DNA of 64,000 nucleotides from an uncultured Bacteroidota bacterium. Lineage in GTDB: Bacteria > Bacteroidota > Bacteroidia > Flavobacteriales_F > PHOS-HE28. This document shows positions 26,896 to 36,773 of the stretch, piece after piece. The stretch spans positions 186,001 through 250,000 of the forward strand of contig CADEDY010000001.1 in assembly GCA_902826215.1 (NCBI GenBank), written 5' to 3'. Numbering within the stretch: position 1 is the stretch's first letter; every line of letters starts with the position of its first letter. A model generated the notes under the pieces. The model worked only from the letters and a program-made list of their open reading frames with translations, searched no databases and was not told the origin of the DNA. The position numbers and the translations under genes are program-made.

Positions 26896-28692
26896 CTACT
26901 CTTTGATGAAGCGGCCAGCCGAGCGCGCCTCACCTCCCAAGACATGCACCGTGTAAAGTCCGGCTCCCAGGTCGGACACATCGAAACGGGTGAGGTCTCC
27001 CGTGGAAGTGAATTGCCCCACGAGCTGTCCCTGTGCGTCATGTATGAGCATGAGCGCGCCTGGAGCGAAGGCTTCGGTGCGCACCACGAGCACCTCGTTC
27101 ACCGGATTCGGGAAGAGCGACATGGCCTCGGAAGTCCCACGGCGCTCACGGACCCCTGAGATGATGTTCGTGCAGGGCAAGGGGGCGTTGTCGCCGGTGG
27201 TGAACATGCCAGGGATCTCTTCTGCGAAGGCCCGGATACTGTCCACCCGTTGTTGGAGGGCGGACACACTGGCCAAGGGGTCGGCTTCATTGGAGCGAGC
27301 GAAGACATAGGCTACCAGCAGCGTGTTGTAGGCACCGGGGTCGAGCGTCTTGGGCCCCATGTTGGCCAACGCCCGCGGATCCGTCATGCCACTGGTCAAT
27401 TCGGCGAACCAAGGGACTTGCACTATACCGTTCGTGCCCAACCCAGTGGGGTCGGTATCGCCTGGGAATGCAAAGAGTGCTGGTGTAGCACCCGGTGCGA
27501 AGGTGTGCCCGGTACCGCCATGGCTCAGCCCGATGCCGTCCTTCCATAGACCACGCTGGTATCCCCGGAAATGAACGTTCTGGACAGGGTCGGTCTGCGC
27601 ACTGATGCCATCCCGCAAATAATACATGGATGCGCTCAACCCGAAGCGTTCATTGTCCACGATGTCGTCGGCGTAGCCCGTGCCGTTCAGATACAGTTCC
27701 TCACTGGTCTGTGCATTGTCCAAGCCGTCCGGATCGAGCAACGGTCCTTTCAGTACCACCATGCCGAACGCCGGTGGCTGTGCACCATAGCCGGTATTGC
27801 CCAAGCAGTTCTCGTCCACGGCATCACCATTGGCGACATACACCATGTTGCGGCCGACATCCGTGCCGATGATATCATCTTCACCACAGCCCAGATCGAA
27901 GTCCGCGAAATTAGAGATGCGGAAGTCCGTCAAGGTCTGTGTGCCGCGGTTGATGATGGTGTAGTGGACGAACACGGTCTGGTCCAGGGCCGGTGTACCG
28001 GTGTAGGCGAAGGGCATCATGTGGACTTCGATGCCGATGGGTGTTCCGCCGGTGACTTGGTGCGGACCGGCCTTGTCGTTGAAGATGGTGTACAAGGCCA
28101 TGTCACCCAGGATGCAGGGATGGTCACCTTCGGCAGGGTCGTACTGGCCATCGCTATTGTAGTCCACGAAGGGCGCTAGATAGAGCGCTTGTCCTTCGTC
28201 CACATTGCCTTGCGCGGGCCATTGGAGGAATGCGTTTGGAATGGTGTATCCGTTGGGGAATTCCGCCGCCAAATTGCATTCGGGGTCGGTGAGGCAGGCG
28301 AAATAGGCTTGGTGGAGTTGCACGTCGGCGGCGCGAATAGGGACCACTTGATCGTAGGCCAGGGATTGCTCCAACGTGATCGAGGCCGAGCCATCCGTTG
28401 TCAGTGGACCGGGGTAGAAGTCCTTTTCCGCGTTGTACAAATGCACGGCTTGTCGGAGCTGGTTGTCCGGTGTCGTTCCACTGAACCACAGTCCGGCGGC
28501 AGACATGGGGCTGGGTCCATCAGCGGGCACCACGAACCCGGGCGTGGAAAGGTTGCCGGTGCCGATGTGCCCGTTGGAGAAGACTCGTATGCGCACATCG
28601 TTGATGTCCAGCGTGGCGAAGCCTTGGGCGCTGGCGCACTGGTTTGCGCCCAGGAAGAAGGTGATAGGAAGGAGGAGTACGCTTGTTCTCAT
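26896..28692 (-). CDS. T9SS type A sorted secreted protein
   Basis: 598 residues from MRTSVLLLPITFFLG, a clear signal peptide. The body contains ITLEQSLAYDQVVPI, LAPFVDYNSDGQYDPAEGDH and ISNFADFDLGCGEDDIIGTD, a pattern found in several uncharacterised Bacteroidota surface proteins. The last 80 residues form a T9SS C-terminal domain: LFPNPVNEVLVV, LIHDAQGQLVGQF, DLGAGLYTVHVL and a basic end, RFIKE. Exported to the cell surface or medium. No enzyme motif found. Confidence 0.88.
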   Translation of the reverse strand: MRTSVLLLPITFFLGANQCASAQGFATLDINDVRIRVFSNGHIGTGNLSTPGFVVPADGPSPMSAAGLWFSGTTPDNQLRQAVHLYNAEKDFYPGPLTTDGSASITLEQSLAYDQVVPIRAADVQLHQAYFACLTDPECNLAAEFPNGYTIPNAFLQWPAQGNVDEGQALYLAPFVDYNSDGQYDPAEGDHPCILGDMALYTIFNDKAGPHQVTGGTPIGIEVHMMPFAYTGTPALDQTVFVHYTIINRGTQTLTDFRISNFADFDLGCGEDDIIGTDVGRNMVYVANGDAVDENCLGNTGYGAQPPAFGMVVLKGPLLDPDGLDNAQTSEELYLNGTGYADDIVDNERFGLSASMYYLRDGISAQTDPVQNVHFRGYQRGLWKDGIGLSHGGTGHTFAPGATPALFAFPGDTDPTGLGTNGIVQVPWFAELTSGMTDPRALANMGPKTLDPGAYNTLLVAYVFARSNEADPLASVSALQQRVDSIRAFAEEIPGMFTTGDNAPLPCTNIISGVRERRGTSEAMSLFPNPVNEVLVVRTEAFAPGALMLIHDAQGQLVGQFTSTGDLTRFDVSDLGAGLYTVHVLGGEARSAGRFIKE

Positions 28693-28911
28693 GATCGAGG
28701 AGGTTGGAGTGGGTCGAGCGATACGCATGACCAACGTAGCCTGCCTCGGGCTAGGAGCGTTAGGAGGTTACGGGAAGCGGCGCAAAGGACCCGTCCAACG
28801 GTCGGTCCCACTACGGCTTCGTATCTGCGGGAGGATCGTTCCGGGTCACATCAATTCCATGGACTGCTTTGGTGGAAGCGCTGCAGGAGCTTTCCATTGG
28901 AAGGCATGGCG

Positions 28912-30453
28912 CTACAACTTCCGCAGCAGCCCCCGCAGATCCACTTTCTCACTCACGATGCCATCCAGGTCTGCGATGGCCACGCGCTCTTGCAGCATCG
29001 TATCGCGGTCGCGGATGGTCACCTTGTCGTCGGTAAGGGTGTCGTGGTCCACGGTGATGCAATAAGGCGTACCGATCGCATCCTGCCGGCGGTAGCGCTT
29101 GCCGATGCTGTCCTTGTCGTCATATTGGCAGTTGTGGTCCAGCTTCAGGCGATCGATGATGGCGCGGGCTTTCTCCGGTAGGCCATCCTTCTTGATCAAT
29201 GGCAACACGGCCACTTTCACGGGGGCCAACGGAGCGGGGATCCGCAACACCACGCGCTCTTCGCCATTCTCCAGCTTCTCTTCTTCGAACGCCGCGCTCA
29301 GGATCGCGAGGAACATACGGTCGAGGCCGATCGACGTTTCCAGCACGTAGGGCACGTAGCTCTCATTGGTCTCGGTATCGAAGTAGCGCAGCTTCTTGCC
29401 GCTGAACTCCTCGTGCTTGCCGAGGTCGAAATCGGTGCGGCTGTGGATGCCCTCGAGCTCCTTGAAACCCATGGGAAACTTGAACTCGATGTCGCAGGCG
29501 GCGTTGGCGTAGTGCGCCAGTTTGATATGGTCGTGGAAGCGGTAGTTCTCCACGGGCATGCCCAATGCGCGGTGCCAGGCCATGCGCTTCTCCTTCCAGG
29601 TCTCGTACCATTCCAGCTCGGTGCCGGGCTTGATGAAGAACTGCATCTCCATCTGCTCGAACTCCCGCATGCGGAAGATGAACTGACGCGCGACGATCTC
29701 ATTGCGGAAGGCCTTCCCGGTCTGTGCGATGCCGAAGGGCAGCTTCATGCGCGCGCTCTTCTGCACGTTCAGGAAGTTCACGAAGATCCCTTGTGCCGTT
29801 TCCGGGCGCAGATAGATCGTTGCGCTCTCGCCGCTCACGCTGCCGAGCTCGGTAGCGAACATCAGGTTGAACTGGCGCACCTCGGTCCAGTTGGCGGTGC
29901 CGCTCACCGGGCACTTGATCTCCTCATCGATGATCAGTTGGCGCACAGCCTCTAGATCGTTCGCTTCCAACGCGGCCTTCATCTTGCCTTCCACCGCATC
30001 GATCCGGTCCTGGCTGCGTTTCACATTGGGGTTGGTCGCCCGGAACTGCCCCTCGTCGAAGGCATCGCCGAACTTCTTCTTCGCCTTCTCGATCTCCTTG
30101 TTGATCTTGTCGGCGTACTTGGCCATGTGGTCCTCCAGCAGCACGTCGGCGCGGTAGCGCTTCTTGCTGTCCTTGTTGTCGATCAAGGGGTCGTTGAAGG
30201 CATCCACGTGACCGCTGGCCTTCCACACGGTGGGGTGCATGAAGATCGCCGAGTCGATGCCCACGATGTTCTCGTTGAGCTTCGTCATGGCCTCCCACCA
30301 GTAGCGGCGGATGTTGTTCTTTAGTTCCACCCCATACGGACCATAGTCGTAGGTGGCGCTGAGACCGTCGTAGATCTCGCTGCTTTGGAAAACGAAGCCA
30401 TACTCCTTGGCATGGCCGATAAGGGTCTTGAGGCGGTCTTCTTGGTTGCTCAT
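28912..30453 (-). CDS. glyQS: Glycyl-tRNA synthetase, single-chain class II type
   Basis: 513 residues from MSNQEDRLKTLIGHAK at 30453. The homodimeric (eukaryote-like) enzyme, not the alpha2beta2 form. Class II motifs: GLSATYDYGPYGVELKNNIR, PETAQGIFVNFLNV and GIAQTGKAFRNEI (motif 2 region), and SIGLDRMFLAILSAA (motif 3). The C-terminal anticodon-binding domain follows, with LKLDHNCQYDDKDSIGKRYR. A cytoplasmic essential enzyme. Confidence 0.96.
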   Translation of the reverse strand: MSNQEDRLKTLIGHAKEYGFVFQSSEIYDGLSATYDYGPYGVELKNNIRRYWWEAMTKLNENIVGIDSAIFMHPTVWKASGHVDAFNDPLIDNKDSKKRYRADVLLEDHMAKYADKINKEIEKAKKKFGDAFDEGQFRATNPNVKRSQDRIDAVEGKMKAALEANDLEAVRQLIIDEEIKCPVSGTANWTEVRQFNLMFATELGSVSGESATIYLRPETAQGIFVNFLNVQKSARMKLPFGIAQTGKAFRNEIVARQFIFRMREFEQMEMQFFIKPGTELEWYETWKEKRMAWHRALGMPVENYRFHDHIKLAHYANAACDIEFKFPMGFKELEGIHSRTDFDLGKHEEFSGKKLRYFDTETNESYVPYVLETSIGLDRMFLAILSAAFEEEKLENGEERVVLRIPAPLAPVKVAVLPLIKKDGLPEKARAIIDRLKLDHNCQYDDKDSIGKRYRRQDAIGTPYCITVDHDTLTDDKVTIRDRDTMLQERVAIADLDGIVSEKVDLRGLLRKL

Positions 30454-30529
30454 GGTCGTGTGCGAACGCCTTGGAAAGCTTTGGCGACGCGGGCGCAAAT
30501 GTAGCTGGGAGCCTTTAGCACTGGAATGT

Positions 30530-30557
30530 GAGCTGCGAGCCATGAGCCACGAGCTCT
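30530..30557. repeat. GAGCC/CGAGC-rich repeat on the right flank of glyQS
   Basis: GAGCTGCGAGCC followed by ATGAGCCACGAGCTC, about 15 nt before the 3' end of the four-helix-bundle gene. The same word set recurs at 30962-31023 on the other side of that gene. Confidence 0.6.
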
Positions 30558-30570
30558 GGGACCGGCGACT

Positions 30571-30924
30571 TCAAGCGCTCAGCTTGGCCATGAAGGCCAT
30601 GAGCATTTTCTGCTCTTCATCGATGGCACTAAGTAGTTCGGTCACTTCCGTCATTGGGGCCCATTTGCGCCTTTGCAGCGTGAGCGTTTGCGTTTCGAGT
30701 TCGAACGCTGAACCAAGTGCGATCTCCATGTATCTGCGCTTGTCCTTCTCGCTCCGCCGTGAATTGCCTTCGGCGATGTTCGAAGCGATCGAAATGGCAG
30801 CTCGAGTGGACTGCCCCTTGAGTTCGGCAACCTTCTGCCAGGGTTGTTCTTCGTAAAGGTCGAATACCCTATCCGTGATGTCCATGGCCTTCTGCCAGAT
30901 CAAGAGTTTCTTGAAGTCTTTCAT
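30571..30924 (-). CDS. Four-helix-bundle protein (23S rRNA intervening-sequence type)
   Basis: 117 residues, the usual size. Family markers are FKKLLIWQKAMDITDRVFDL near the start, LKGQSTRAAISIASNIAEG in the middle and YMEIALGSAFELETQTL. The family is named after proteins encoded in 23S rRNA intervening sequences; free-standing copies are very common in Bacteroidota and form small helical oligomers of unknown role. Both flanks carry related GAGCC-type repeats, which suggests that gene and repeats travel together. Confidence 0.92.
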   Translation of the reverse strand: MKDFKKLLIWQKAMDITDRVFDLYEEQPWQKVAELKGQSTRAAISIASNIAEGNSRRSEKDKRRYMEIALGSAFELETQTLTLQRRKWAPMTEVTELLSAIDEEQKMLMAFMAKLSA

Positions 30925-30961
30925 CTCATACGGGTTTCTTGTGAAGATAGCTGCGAGCGGT

Positions 30962-31023
30962 GAGCCGTGAACTGCGAGCCACGAGCCGAGCGGCTAGAGC
31001 TCAAGGCTCGCAGCTCGCGGCTC
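30962..31023. repeat. Imperfect inverted repeat next to the four-helix-bundle gene
   Basis: A 19-nt left arm at 30962-30980 (beginning GAGCCGTGAACTGCG) and right arm at 31005-31023 (ending CGCGGCTC) are complementary at all but two positions. An inner AGCC/GGCT stem lies between. It shares the GAGCC-CGAGC words with 30530-30557. Confidence 0.7.
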
Positions 31024-31040
31024 GTAGCTTTGCTCGCCGA

Positions 31041-31634
31041 ATGATCGAACACCGCAACACCCTCATCAGCGAAGACATCTTCGAGAAACGCTTCGTGTGC
31101 GACCTGAACGCCTGCAAGGGTGCCTGTTGCGTGGCGGGGGAGAGCGGAGCACCGCTGGAGCCGGACGAGGCCGAACAGTTGAAGACGTTGTGGCCGAAGA
31201 TCAAGCCCTACATCCCGGAGAAGGGGCAGCGGGCCATTGATGCGCACGGCGTGAGCGAGGTGGACGACGATGGCGACCTGGTGACCACCTTGGTGGAAGG
31301 GCGCGGCGAGTGTGCCTTCACCGTGTTCGACGAGAAGGGCATTGCCTTGTGCGGCGTGGAGAAAGCGTGGAAGGACGGCGCGATCCCCTTCCGCAAGCCG
31401 ATCAGTTGCCACCTGTACCCGATACGCGTGGTGAAGCTGAACGAGCACGATGGCCTCAACTACCACAAGTGGCCGATCTGCAAACCGGCCTGCGCCTGCG
31501 GTGCGAAGTTGGATGTGCCCGTGTACCGTTTCCTGAAGGACGCTTTGACCCGTGCGTACGGTGAAACGTGGTACGCCGAGCTGGAGGAGATCCACACCGC
31601 TTGGGTGGAGGATCGCGCGACCAAGGAGAAGTAG
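31041..31634 (+). CDS. DUF3109 family protein with cysteine cluster
   Basis: 197 residues from ATG 31041; the in-frame extension upstream would translate the inverted repeat and is rejected. The N-terminal CDLNACKGACCVAGESGAP is a YkgJ-like Cys cluster. Further cysteines occur in GECAFTVFDEKGIALCGVEKAW, KPISCHLYPIRV and WPICKPACACG, enough to bind zinc or an Fe-S cluster. Function unknown. A TAGCTTTG box at 31025-31032 fits the -7 promoter element but leaves a leader of only a few bases, so the mRNA may be nearly leaderless. Confidence 0.88.
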   Translation: MIEHRNTLISEDIFEKRFVCDLNACKGACCVAGESGAPLEPDEAEQLKTLWPKIKPYIPEKGQRAIDAHGVSEVDDDGDLVTTLVEGRGECAFTVFDEKGIALCGVEKAWKDGAIPFRKPISCHLYPIRVVKLNEHDGLNYHKWPICKPACACGAKLDVPVYRFLKDALTRAYGETWYAELEEIHTAWVEDRATKEK

Positions 31635-32103
31635 TTCGCCTTGTTCGACGTCGATCGCGTCGTGATCCGTTCCTTCCTCGTTCGACACATTCCGGAGGCA
31701 CACACGAATGCATGGCGCGTGATCGTTATGGATGCGAAGCGCGGGGCGTCGCGAAGGTGCGTCGATAGGTCGTTCTTGGTGCTCAGCGGTGCGTGATCGC
31801 CCTACAGCCGTGCGGTTCCGGCGTTGTTAACGGATCGTGAAAAGAATTGTCTTGCAGCGTATCGGTTTCGATCCTTCGCCCGTCCAGTAAGCGATGCAGA
31901 CCCGTGTTGAAAACTCCGGGAACATACCCGGCTCGAACCCTTGTCAGAGGTCGCTGCTCGATCCACTTTTGTAACCCGACGCCGCCGCCTTCTGGAGTCT
32001 CTCCCGAACACGTCGCCGACGGAACCAAGAACAAGATCGAGCAGTCAATGAACGGGAGCCTCCTCCCGTAGCGAAGTCGTCTCCCAAAGGATCAGCAAAG
32101 CAC
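31635..32103 (+). promoter_or_regulatory. 469-nt noncoding leader of nrdB with candidate promoter and hairpin
   Basis: No convincing gene is seen. A candidate promoter is TTG at 31941-31943, 20 nt, then CACTTTTG at 31964-31971 (one mismatch to TAnnTTTG), which gives a leader of about 125 nt. A 7-bp stem, ACGGGAG with CTCCCGT and a 4-nt loop, lies at 32052-32069, 34 nt before the nrdB ATG. A smaller CCGGG/CCCGG stem is at 31917-31931. I see no NrdR-box pair and no known riboswitch fold. Confidence 0.45.
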
Positions 32104-33141
32104 ATGAGCAACAAGAACACCGACCCCCAACTGAGCATGGACTCCATTCTTCCTTCCGATGAAGCAGCGAACGAACCGTTGCTGAAGGAGAACAAGGACC
32201 GCTTCGTGGTGTTCCCGATCCAGCACAACGACATCTGGCGTTTCTACAAACAGCACGAGGCCAGCTTCTGGACCGCCGAGGAGATCGACCTGCACGCCGA
32301 CCTCGTGGATTGGGACAGCAAGCTGAACGACGACGAGCGTTACTTCATCAAGCACGTGCTCGCTTTCTTCGCCGCCAGTGATGGCATCGTGAACGAGAAC
32401 CTCGCAGAGAACTTCCTGCACGAGGTGCAATACACCGAGGCGCGTTTCTTCTACGGCTTCCAGATCGCCATGGAGAACATCCACAGCGAGACCTACAGTC
32501 TCCTCATCGACACCTTGATCAAGGATCCGATGGAGAAGGACAAGCTCTTTCACGCGGTGGACACCATGGAGTGTGTGAAGCAGAAGGCCGACTGGGCGCT
32601 GCGCTGGATCGACAAGGGCAGCTTCGCCGAGCGCCTCATCGCCTTCGCGGCGGTGGAGGGCATCTTCTTCAGCGGTAGCTTCTGCAGCATCTTCTGGCTG
32701 AAGAAGCGCGGCCTGATGCCGGGCCTCACCTTCAGCAACGAACTGATCAGCCGCGACGAGGGCCTGCATTGCGACTTCGCCTGCCTGCTCTACACCAAGC
32801 ACATGATCAACAAGCTGCCGAAGAAGACGGTGGAGACCATCATCCGCGATGCGGTGGAGATCGAGAAGCACTTCGTGACCGATGCGTTGCCGGTGAACCT
32901 GATCGGTATGAACGCCAAGTTGATGCAGCAGTACATCGAGTTCGTGGCCGACCGCCTCTTGGTGGAACTGGGCAACGAGAAGATCTACAACGCTACCAAC
33001 CCGTTCGACTTCATGGAGATGATCAGCCTGCAAGGCAAGACCAACTTCTTCGAGAAGCGTGTGGGCGAGTACCAAAAGGCCGGCGTGTTGAACAAGGGCG
33101 ATAAGAACGAAGCCAAGTTCACGTTGGACGCTGACTTCTAA
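32104..33141 (+). CDS. nrdB: Ribonucleotide reductase class Ia small subunit (R2)
   Basis: 345 residues. Carries the diiron-tyrosyl centre that supplies the radical for deoxyribonucleotide synthesis. Motifs: [17 protein letters not shown], then [20 protein letters not shown] holding diiron-site ligands and the candidate radical Tyr, [20 protein letters not shown] and [15 protein letters not shown]. The pattern is of the eukaryote-like R2 branch usual in Bacteroidota. The C-terminus FTLDADF is the usual R1-docking tail. nrdB comes before nrdA, separated by 301 nt. Confidence 0.96.
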   Translation: MSNKNTDPQLSMDSILPSDEAANEPLLKENKDRFVVFPIQHNDIWRFYKQHEASFWTAEEIDLHADLVDWDSKLNDDERYFIKHVLAFFAASDGIVNENLAENFLHEVQYTEARFFYGFQIAMENIHSETYSLLIDTLIKDPMEKDKLFHAVDTMECVKQKADWALRWIDKGSFAERLIAFAAVEGIFFSGSFCSIFWLKKRGLMPGLTFSNELISRDEGLHCDFACLLYTKHMINKLPKKTVETIIRDAVEIEKHFVTDALPVNLIGMNAKLMQQYIEFVADRLLVELGNEKIYNATNPFDFMEMISLQGKTNFFEKRVGEYQKAGVLNKGDKNEAKFTLDADF

Positions 33142-33442
33142 GGAAAGGCGCAGTTGGCAGGGGCAGGAGGCAACCAAGCGACGCTCCAATTGCCAGCTGT
33201 GAACCGTCCGCTGCCTGCTGCACGAACAACTCACATTGATCGGTTGAAGAACAAGCCGACCCCGACTTCGGGAGAGCAAAAGAGAACAGGAATTTTAGAA
33301 CCGCGAGAACGAGACAAGGACAAGAACCGGATCCCTTACCAGAACGGAACCCATCCCCTCGAGCCGCAGGAACCCATCCCAACAACCACCCATACACTAG
33401 AGCGGGAGCTACTAGCGAAAGGGAAAAACAGGAAGAAGAAGC
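33142..33442. other. 301-nt nrdB-nrdA intergenic region with short inverted words
   Basis: No gene seen. GCAGTTGGCAG near 33150 faces AATTGCCAGCTG near 33190, and GGCAGGGGCAGGAGG faces CTGCCTGCTGC, giving a loose stem. The remainder is A-rich and low in structure on the approach to the nrdA ATG. Such a spacer is long for two subunits of one enzyme and may hold a second promoter. Confidence 0.4.
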
Positions 33443-35944
33443 ATGTATGTGATAAAGCGCGACGGTCGCCGGGAGGCAGTGAAATTCGATAAGATCACTG
33501 CTCGAGTGAAGAAGCTGTGTTACGAACTGGATCCCTTGGTGGATGCCACCCAGGTCACCCTGAAGGTGATCGACGGCATCTTCGATGGGGTGACCACCAC
33601 ACAGCTGGACAACCTCACTGCCGAGGTGGCCGCCACCATGACGGTGAAGCACCCGGACTACGCGCAGCTCGCCAGCCGCATCGCGGTGAGCAACCTCCAC
33701 AAGAGCACCAAGAAGTCCTTCAGCGAGACCATGAAGGACCTCTATGAGTATGTCGATCCGAAGACCGGAGCGCCCGCATCGCTCATCGCCGAGGATGTGC
33801 ACAAGATCATCCAAGAGAACGCCGACGTGCTCGATAGCGCCATCATCTACGACCGCGACTTCAACTACGATTTCTTCGGTTTCAAGACCCTGGAGCGCAG
33901 CTACCTGTTGCGCCTGCACGGCGAAGTGGTGGAGCGTCCGCAGCACATGCTCATGCGTGTGGCCGTGGGCATCCACAAGAACGACATGGATGCCGCCCTC
34001 CGCACCTACAACGACCTGAGCGAAGGCTGGTACACGCACGCCACGCCCACCCTGTTCAACGCCGGCACGCCGAAGCCGCAGATGAGCAGCTGCTTCCTGC
34101 TGCAACTGAAGGACGACAGCATCAACGGCATCTACGACACGCTGAAGCAGTGTGCGCAGATCAGCCAGAGCGCCGGTGGCATCGGCCTGAGCATCCACAA
34201 CCTGCGCGCCAAGGGCAGCTACATCAAAGGCACCAACGGCACCAGCAACGGCATCGTACCCATGCTGCGCGTGTTCAACGACACCGCCCGTTACGTGGAC
34301 CAAGGCGGTGGAAAGCGCAAAGGCAGCTTCGCCATGTACCTGGAGCCGTGGCACGCCGACGTGTTCGACTTCCTGGAGCTGAAGAAGAACCACGGCAAGG
34401 AAGAGATGCGCGCCCGCGACCTGTTCTACGCCATGTGGATCCCCGACCTCTTCATGAAGCGCGTGGAGCAAGGCGGCGACTGGACCCTGATGTGCCCCAA
34501 CGAGTGCCCCGGCCTGGCCGACACGCACGGCGCCAAGTTCGAAGCGCTCTACGAGAAGTACGAGACCGAAGGCAAGGGCCGCACCACCATCAAGGCGCAG
34601 GACCTCTGGTTCAAGATCCTGGAAAGCCAGATCGAGACCGGCACCCCGTACATCCTCTTCAAGGATGCCGCCAACGGCAAGAGCAACCAGCAGAACCTGG
34701 GCACCATCAAGAGCAGCAACCTGTGCACCGAGATCATCGAGTACACCAGCCCCGAAGAGGTGGCCGTGTGCAACCTCGGTTCTATCGCGCTGCCCAAATT
34801 CGTGGAGAAGGGCCGCTTCGATCACGACAAGCTCTTTGAAGTGACCTACCAGCTGGCGCGCAACCTCAACCGCGTCATCGATCAGAACTACTACCCGATC
34901 CCCGAGGCCAAGCGCAGCAACATGCGCCACCGCCCCATCGGCATCGGTGTGCAAGGCCTGGCGGATGCGTTCATCCTCATGCGCCATCCGTTCGATAGCG
35001 TAGAGGCGAAAGTGCTGAACCGCGAGATCTTCGAGACCATCTACTACGCCGCCCTCACCGCCAGCAAGGACCTGGCGAAGGAAGAAGGCCCGTACGAGAC
35101 CTACGAAGGCAGCCCGATGAGCCAAGGCAAGCTCCAGTTCGACATGTGGGGCGTGAAGCCGAGCGACCGCTGGGAGTGGGACGTGCTGCGCGAAGAAGTG
35201 AAGAAGCACGGTGTGCGCAACAGCTTGCTCCTGGCTCCGATGCCAACGGCCAGCACCGCGCAGATCCTCGGCAACAACGAATGCTTCGAGCCGTACACCA
35301 GCAACATCTACACCCGTCGGGTATTGAGCGGTGAATTCATCGTGGTGAACAAGTACCTGCTGCGCGACCTCGTGAAGTTGGGCCTGTGGGGCGAAGAGGT
35401 GAAGAACAAGATCATCGGCGCCAACGGCAGCGTGGCCAACATCCCCGAGATCCCGCAGAACCTGAAGGAGCTGTACAAGACCGCGTGGGAGATCAGTCAG
35501 AAGGTGATCATCGACATGGCCGCCGACCGCGGCGCGTACATCTGCCAGAGCCAGAGCCTCAACATCTTCATGGAGAACGCCAACTTCGGCAAGCTCACCA
35601 GCATGCACTTCTACAGCTGGAAGGCGGGCCTGAAGACCGGCATGTACTACCTGCGCACCAAGGCCGCTACCGACGCCATCAAGTTCACCGTGGACAAAGC
35701 GAAGCTCGCCGAGCCGAGCGTGGCCAAGGCTAGCGAAGAGCTGCGCGAAGCCAAGCCCGTGCGCGAAGCCGTGCAGAGCGCACCCACCACCACCCGCGTG
35801 GTAGCCGACAACGAACTACCCGTAAGCGCCGTGGAGCAGCAGAACGCCGAGCGCATGAACGCCCTGAGCAAGCAGGCCCAAGCCCAAGCGGAGATCTCCT
35901 GCTCGCTGGATGATCCAGAGGGGTGTGAGATGTGCTCGGGGTAG
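33443..35944 (+). CDS. nrdA: Ribonucleotide reductase class Ia large subunit (R1)
   Basis: 833 residues. Reduces ribonucleoside diphosphates. An N-terminal ATP-cone ([18 protein letters not shown]) gives dATP control. Catalytic barrel motifs: MSSCFLLQL with the first redox Cys, [12 protein letters not shown] with the thiyl-radical Cys and catalytic Asn/Glu, and [21 protein letters not shown]. The C-terminal tail ends in [14 protein letters not shown], the pair that is re-reduced by thioredoxin. Codon use is strongly biased, as in highly expressed genes. A clean terminator follows. Confidence 0.97.
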   Translation: MYVIKRDGRREAVKFDKITARVKKLCYELDPLVDATQVTLKVIDGIFDGVTTTQLDNLTAEVAATMTVKHPDYAQLASRIAVSNLHKSTKKSFSETMKDLYEYVDPKTGAPASLIAEDVHKIIQENADVLDSAIIYDRDFNYDFFGFKTLERSYLLRLHGEVVERPQHMLMRVAVGIHKNDMDAALRTYNDLSEGWYTHATPTLFNAGTPKPQMSSCFLLQLKDDSINGIYDTLKQCAQISQSAGGIGLSIHNLRAKGSYIKGTNGTSNGIVPMLRVFNDTARYVDQGGGKRKGSFAMYLEPWHADVFDFLELKKNHGKEEMRARDLFYAMWIPDLFMKRVEQGGDWTLMCPNECPGLADTHGAKFEALYEKYETEGKGRTTIKAQDLWFKILESQIETGTPYILFKDAANGKSNQQNLGTIKSSNLCTEIIEYTSPEEVAVCNLGSIALPKFVEKGRFDHDKLFEVTYQLARNLNRVIDQNYYPIPEAKRSNMRHRPIGIGVQGLADAFILMRHPFDSVEAKVLNREIFETIYYAALTASKDLAKEEGPYETYEGSPMSQGKLQFDMWGVKPSDRWEWDVLREEVKKHGVRNSLLLAPMPTASTAQILGNNECFEPYTSNIYTRRVLSGEFIVVNKYLLRDLVKLGLWGEEVKNKIIGANGSVANIPEIPQNLKELYKTAWEISQKVIIDMAADRGAYICQSQSLNIFMENANFGKLTSMHFYSWKAGLKTGMYYLRTKAATDAIKFTVDKAKLAEPSVAKASEELREAKPVREAVQSAPTTTRVVADNELPVSAVEQQNAERMNALSKQAQAQAEISCSLDDPEGCEMCSG

Positions 35945-35969
35945 GATGAGCAACTAAACCACTGACAAG

Positions 35970-35996
35970 GAAGAGCGGCATGAAAGGCCGCTCTTC
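35970..35996 (+). terminator. Terminator of nrdA
   Basis: A 10-bp perfect stem, GAAGAGCGGC with GCCGCTCTTC, 7-nt loop, 25 nt after the nrdA stop and just before the accessory gene at 36008. It marks the edge of the core region. Confidence 0.88.
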
Positions 35997-36007
35997 TAGT
36001 TCTCGCG

Positions 36008-36712
36008 ATGGAAGTATTCGGTCAATGTAGACTTTGCTTAACAGAGCACATAAAGCTCTGTGAGTTACACATCTTTCCGGAGTTCTTATACACCAACGTA
36101 TACGACACGGATGATCATTTCTACAATGTATACTCGAGTAAAGTCCGCCCATCTCGAAGGAGAAATGGTATCTATGAGAGGTTGCTATGTCTTGCGTGTG
36201 AGCGGAGGTTGGGCGACTTAGAAACGTACGCCCGCAAAGTGCTCTATGTCGATATAAGAACACCTGGCGTGATGACGAGTGATTGTTTCATAATCGAGAA
36301 CATCGACTATAATCGGTTTAAGTTGTTTCTACTTTCTCTTCTTTGGAGGGCGGGTGTGTCAAGTAGACCGGAGTTCGAGGCGGTGAATCTTGGAGAGCAC
36401 GAACGATTCATTCGTGAACTCCTCCACACTCAATCGTCAGGGGGGCCTTTAGACTATCCCGTCGTGTTGTTTATCATGAGAATGGGGAGCAAATCGGTAA
36501 TGGCAATGCCCTCAAAGTTCCGGCCCGTACATGGCTTTAATGGATTTAGGGCAACCATGCTCGGCCTTTCATGGATGTTCATTATAGGTCGTCACCAATC
36601 GTTCCCTGCACCACACGTCATTTTCAATAGACAGGGACATTTGCCCTTAGTAAAGGATAATGGAAAGGGCATGGACTTTCTCCATCACTGGGTTTCGCAG
36701 ATTCTGGACTGA
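36008..36712 (+). CDS. HNH/zinc-finger-like accessory protein
   Basis: 234 residues. Cys7 and Cys10 (CRLC), His21 (CELHIFPEFLY) and Cys61 and Cys64 (LLCLACERRLGDLETYA) match a common accessory-island family with the layout CxxC...HxxP(K/E)F...LLCxxCE...E. That resembles a degenerate HNH or treble-clef zinc site. The rest is alpha/beta without known motifs. The gene is visibly richer in A+T and rare codons than its neighbours, which points to recent transfer. A nuclease or DNA-binding role is possible but unproven. Confidence 0.7.
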   Translation: MEVFGQCRLCLTEHIKLCELHIFPEFLYTNVYDTDDHFYNVYSSKVRPSRRRNGIYERLLCLACERRLGDLETYARKVLYVDIRTPGVMTSDCFIIENIDYNRFKLFLLSLLWRAGVSSRPEFEAVNLGEHERFIRELLHTQSSGGPLDYPVVLFIMRMGSKSVMAMPSKFRPVHGFNGFRATMLGLSWMFIIGRHQSFPAPHVIFNRQGHLPLVKDNGKGMDFLHHWVSQILD

Positions 36713-36730
36713 CCGCACGCCGACCCAAGC

Positions 36731-36765
36731 TCCCGCGAGTCTATGACTCGTGGTTTCCCCTAGTT
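36731..36765. repeat. CGAGTC-TAT-GACTCG palindrome repeat, copy 1
   Basis: A perfect 6-bp stem (CGAGTC, loop TAT, GACTCG) followed by TGGTTTCCCCTA. It lies between the HNH-like gene and the convergent lipoprotein gene. Diverged copies are at 38513-38545 and 38610-38650. Confidence 0.65.
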
Positions 36766-36773
36766 GGGCTGTC

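Noticed and set aside
31635-32103. Cobalamin riboswitch or NrdR boxes before nrdB
   Set aside because: No B12-box-like core and no pair of 16-nt NrdR boxes could be found by eye; only simple hairpins are present.
33119-35608. 829-codon open frame on the minus strand opposite nrdA
   Set aside because: nrdA is certain from its motifs. The antisense frame is Ala/Val/His-rich with no domain and results from the extreme codon bias of nrdA.
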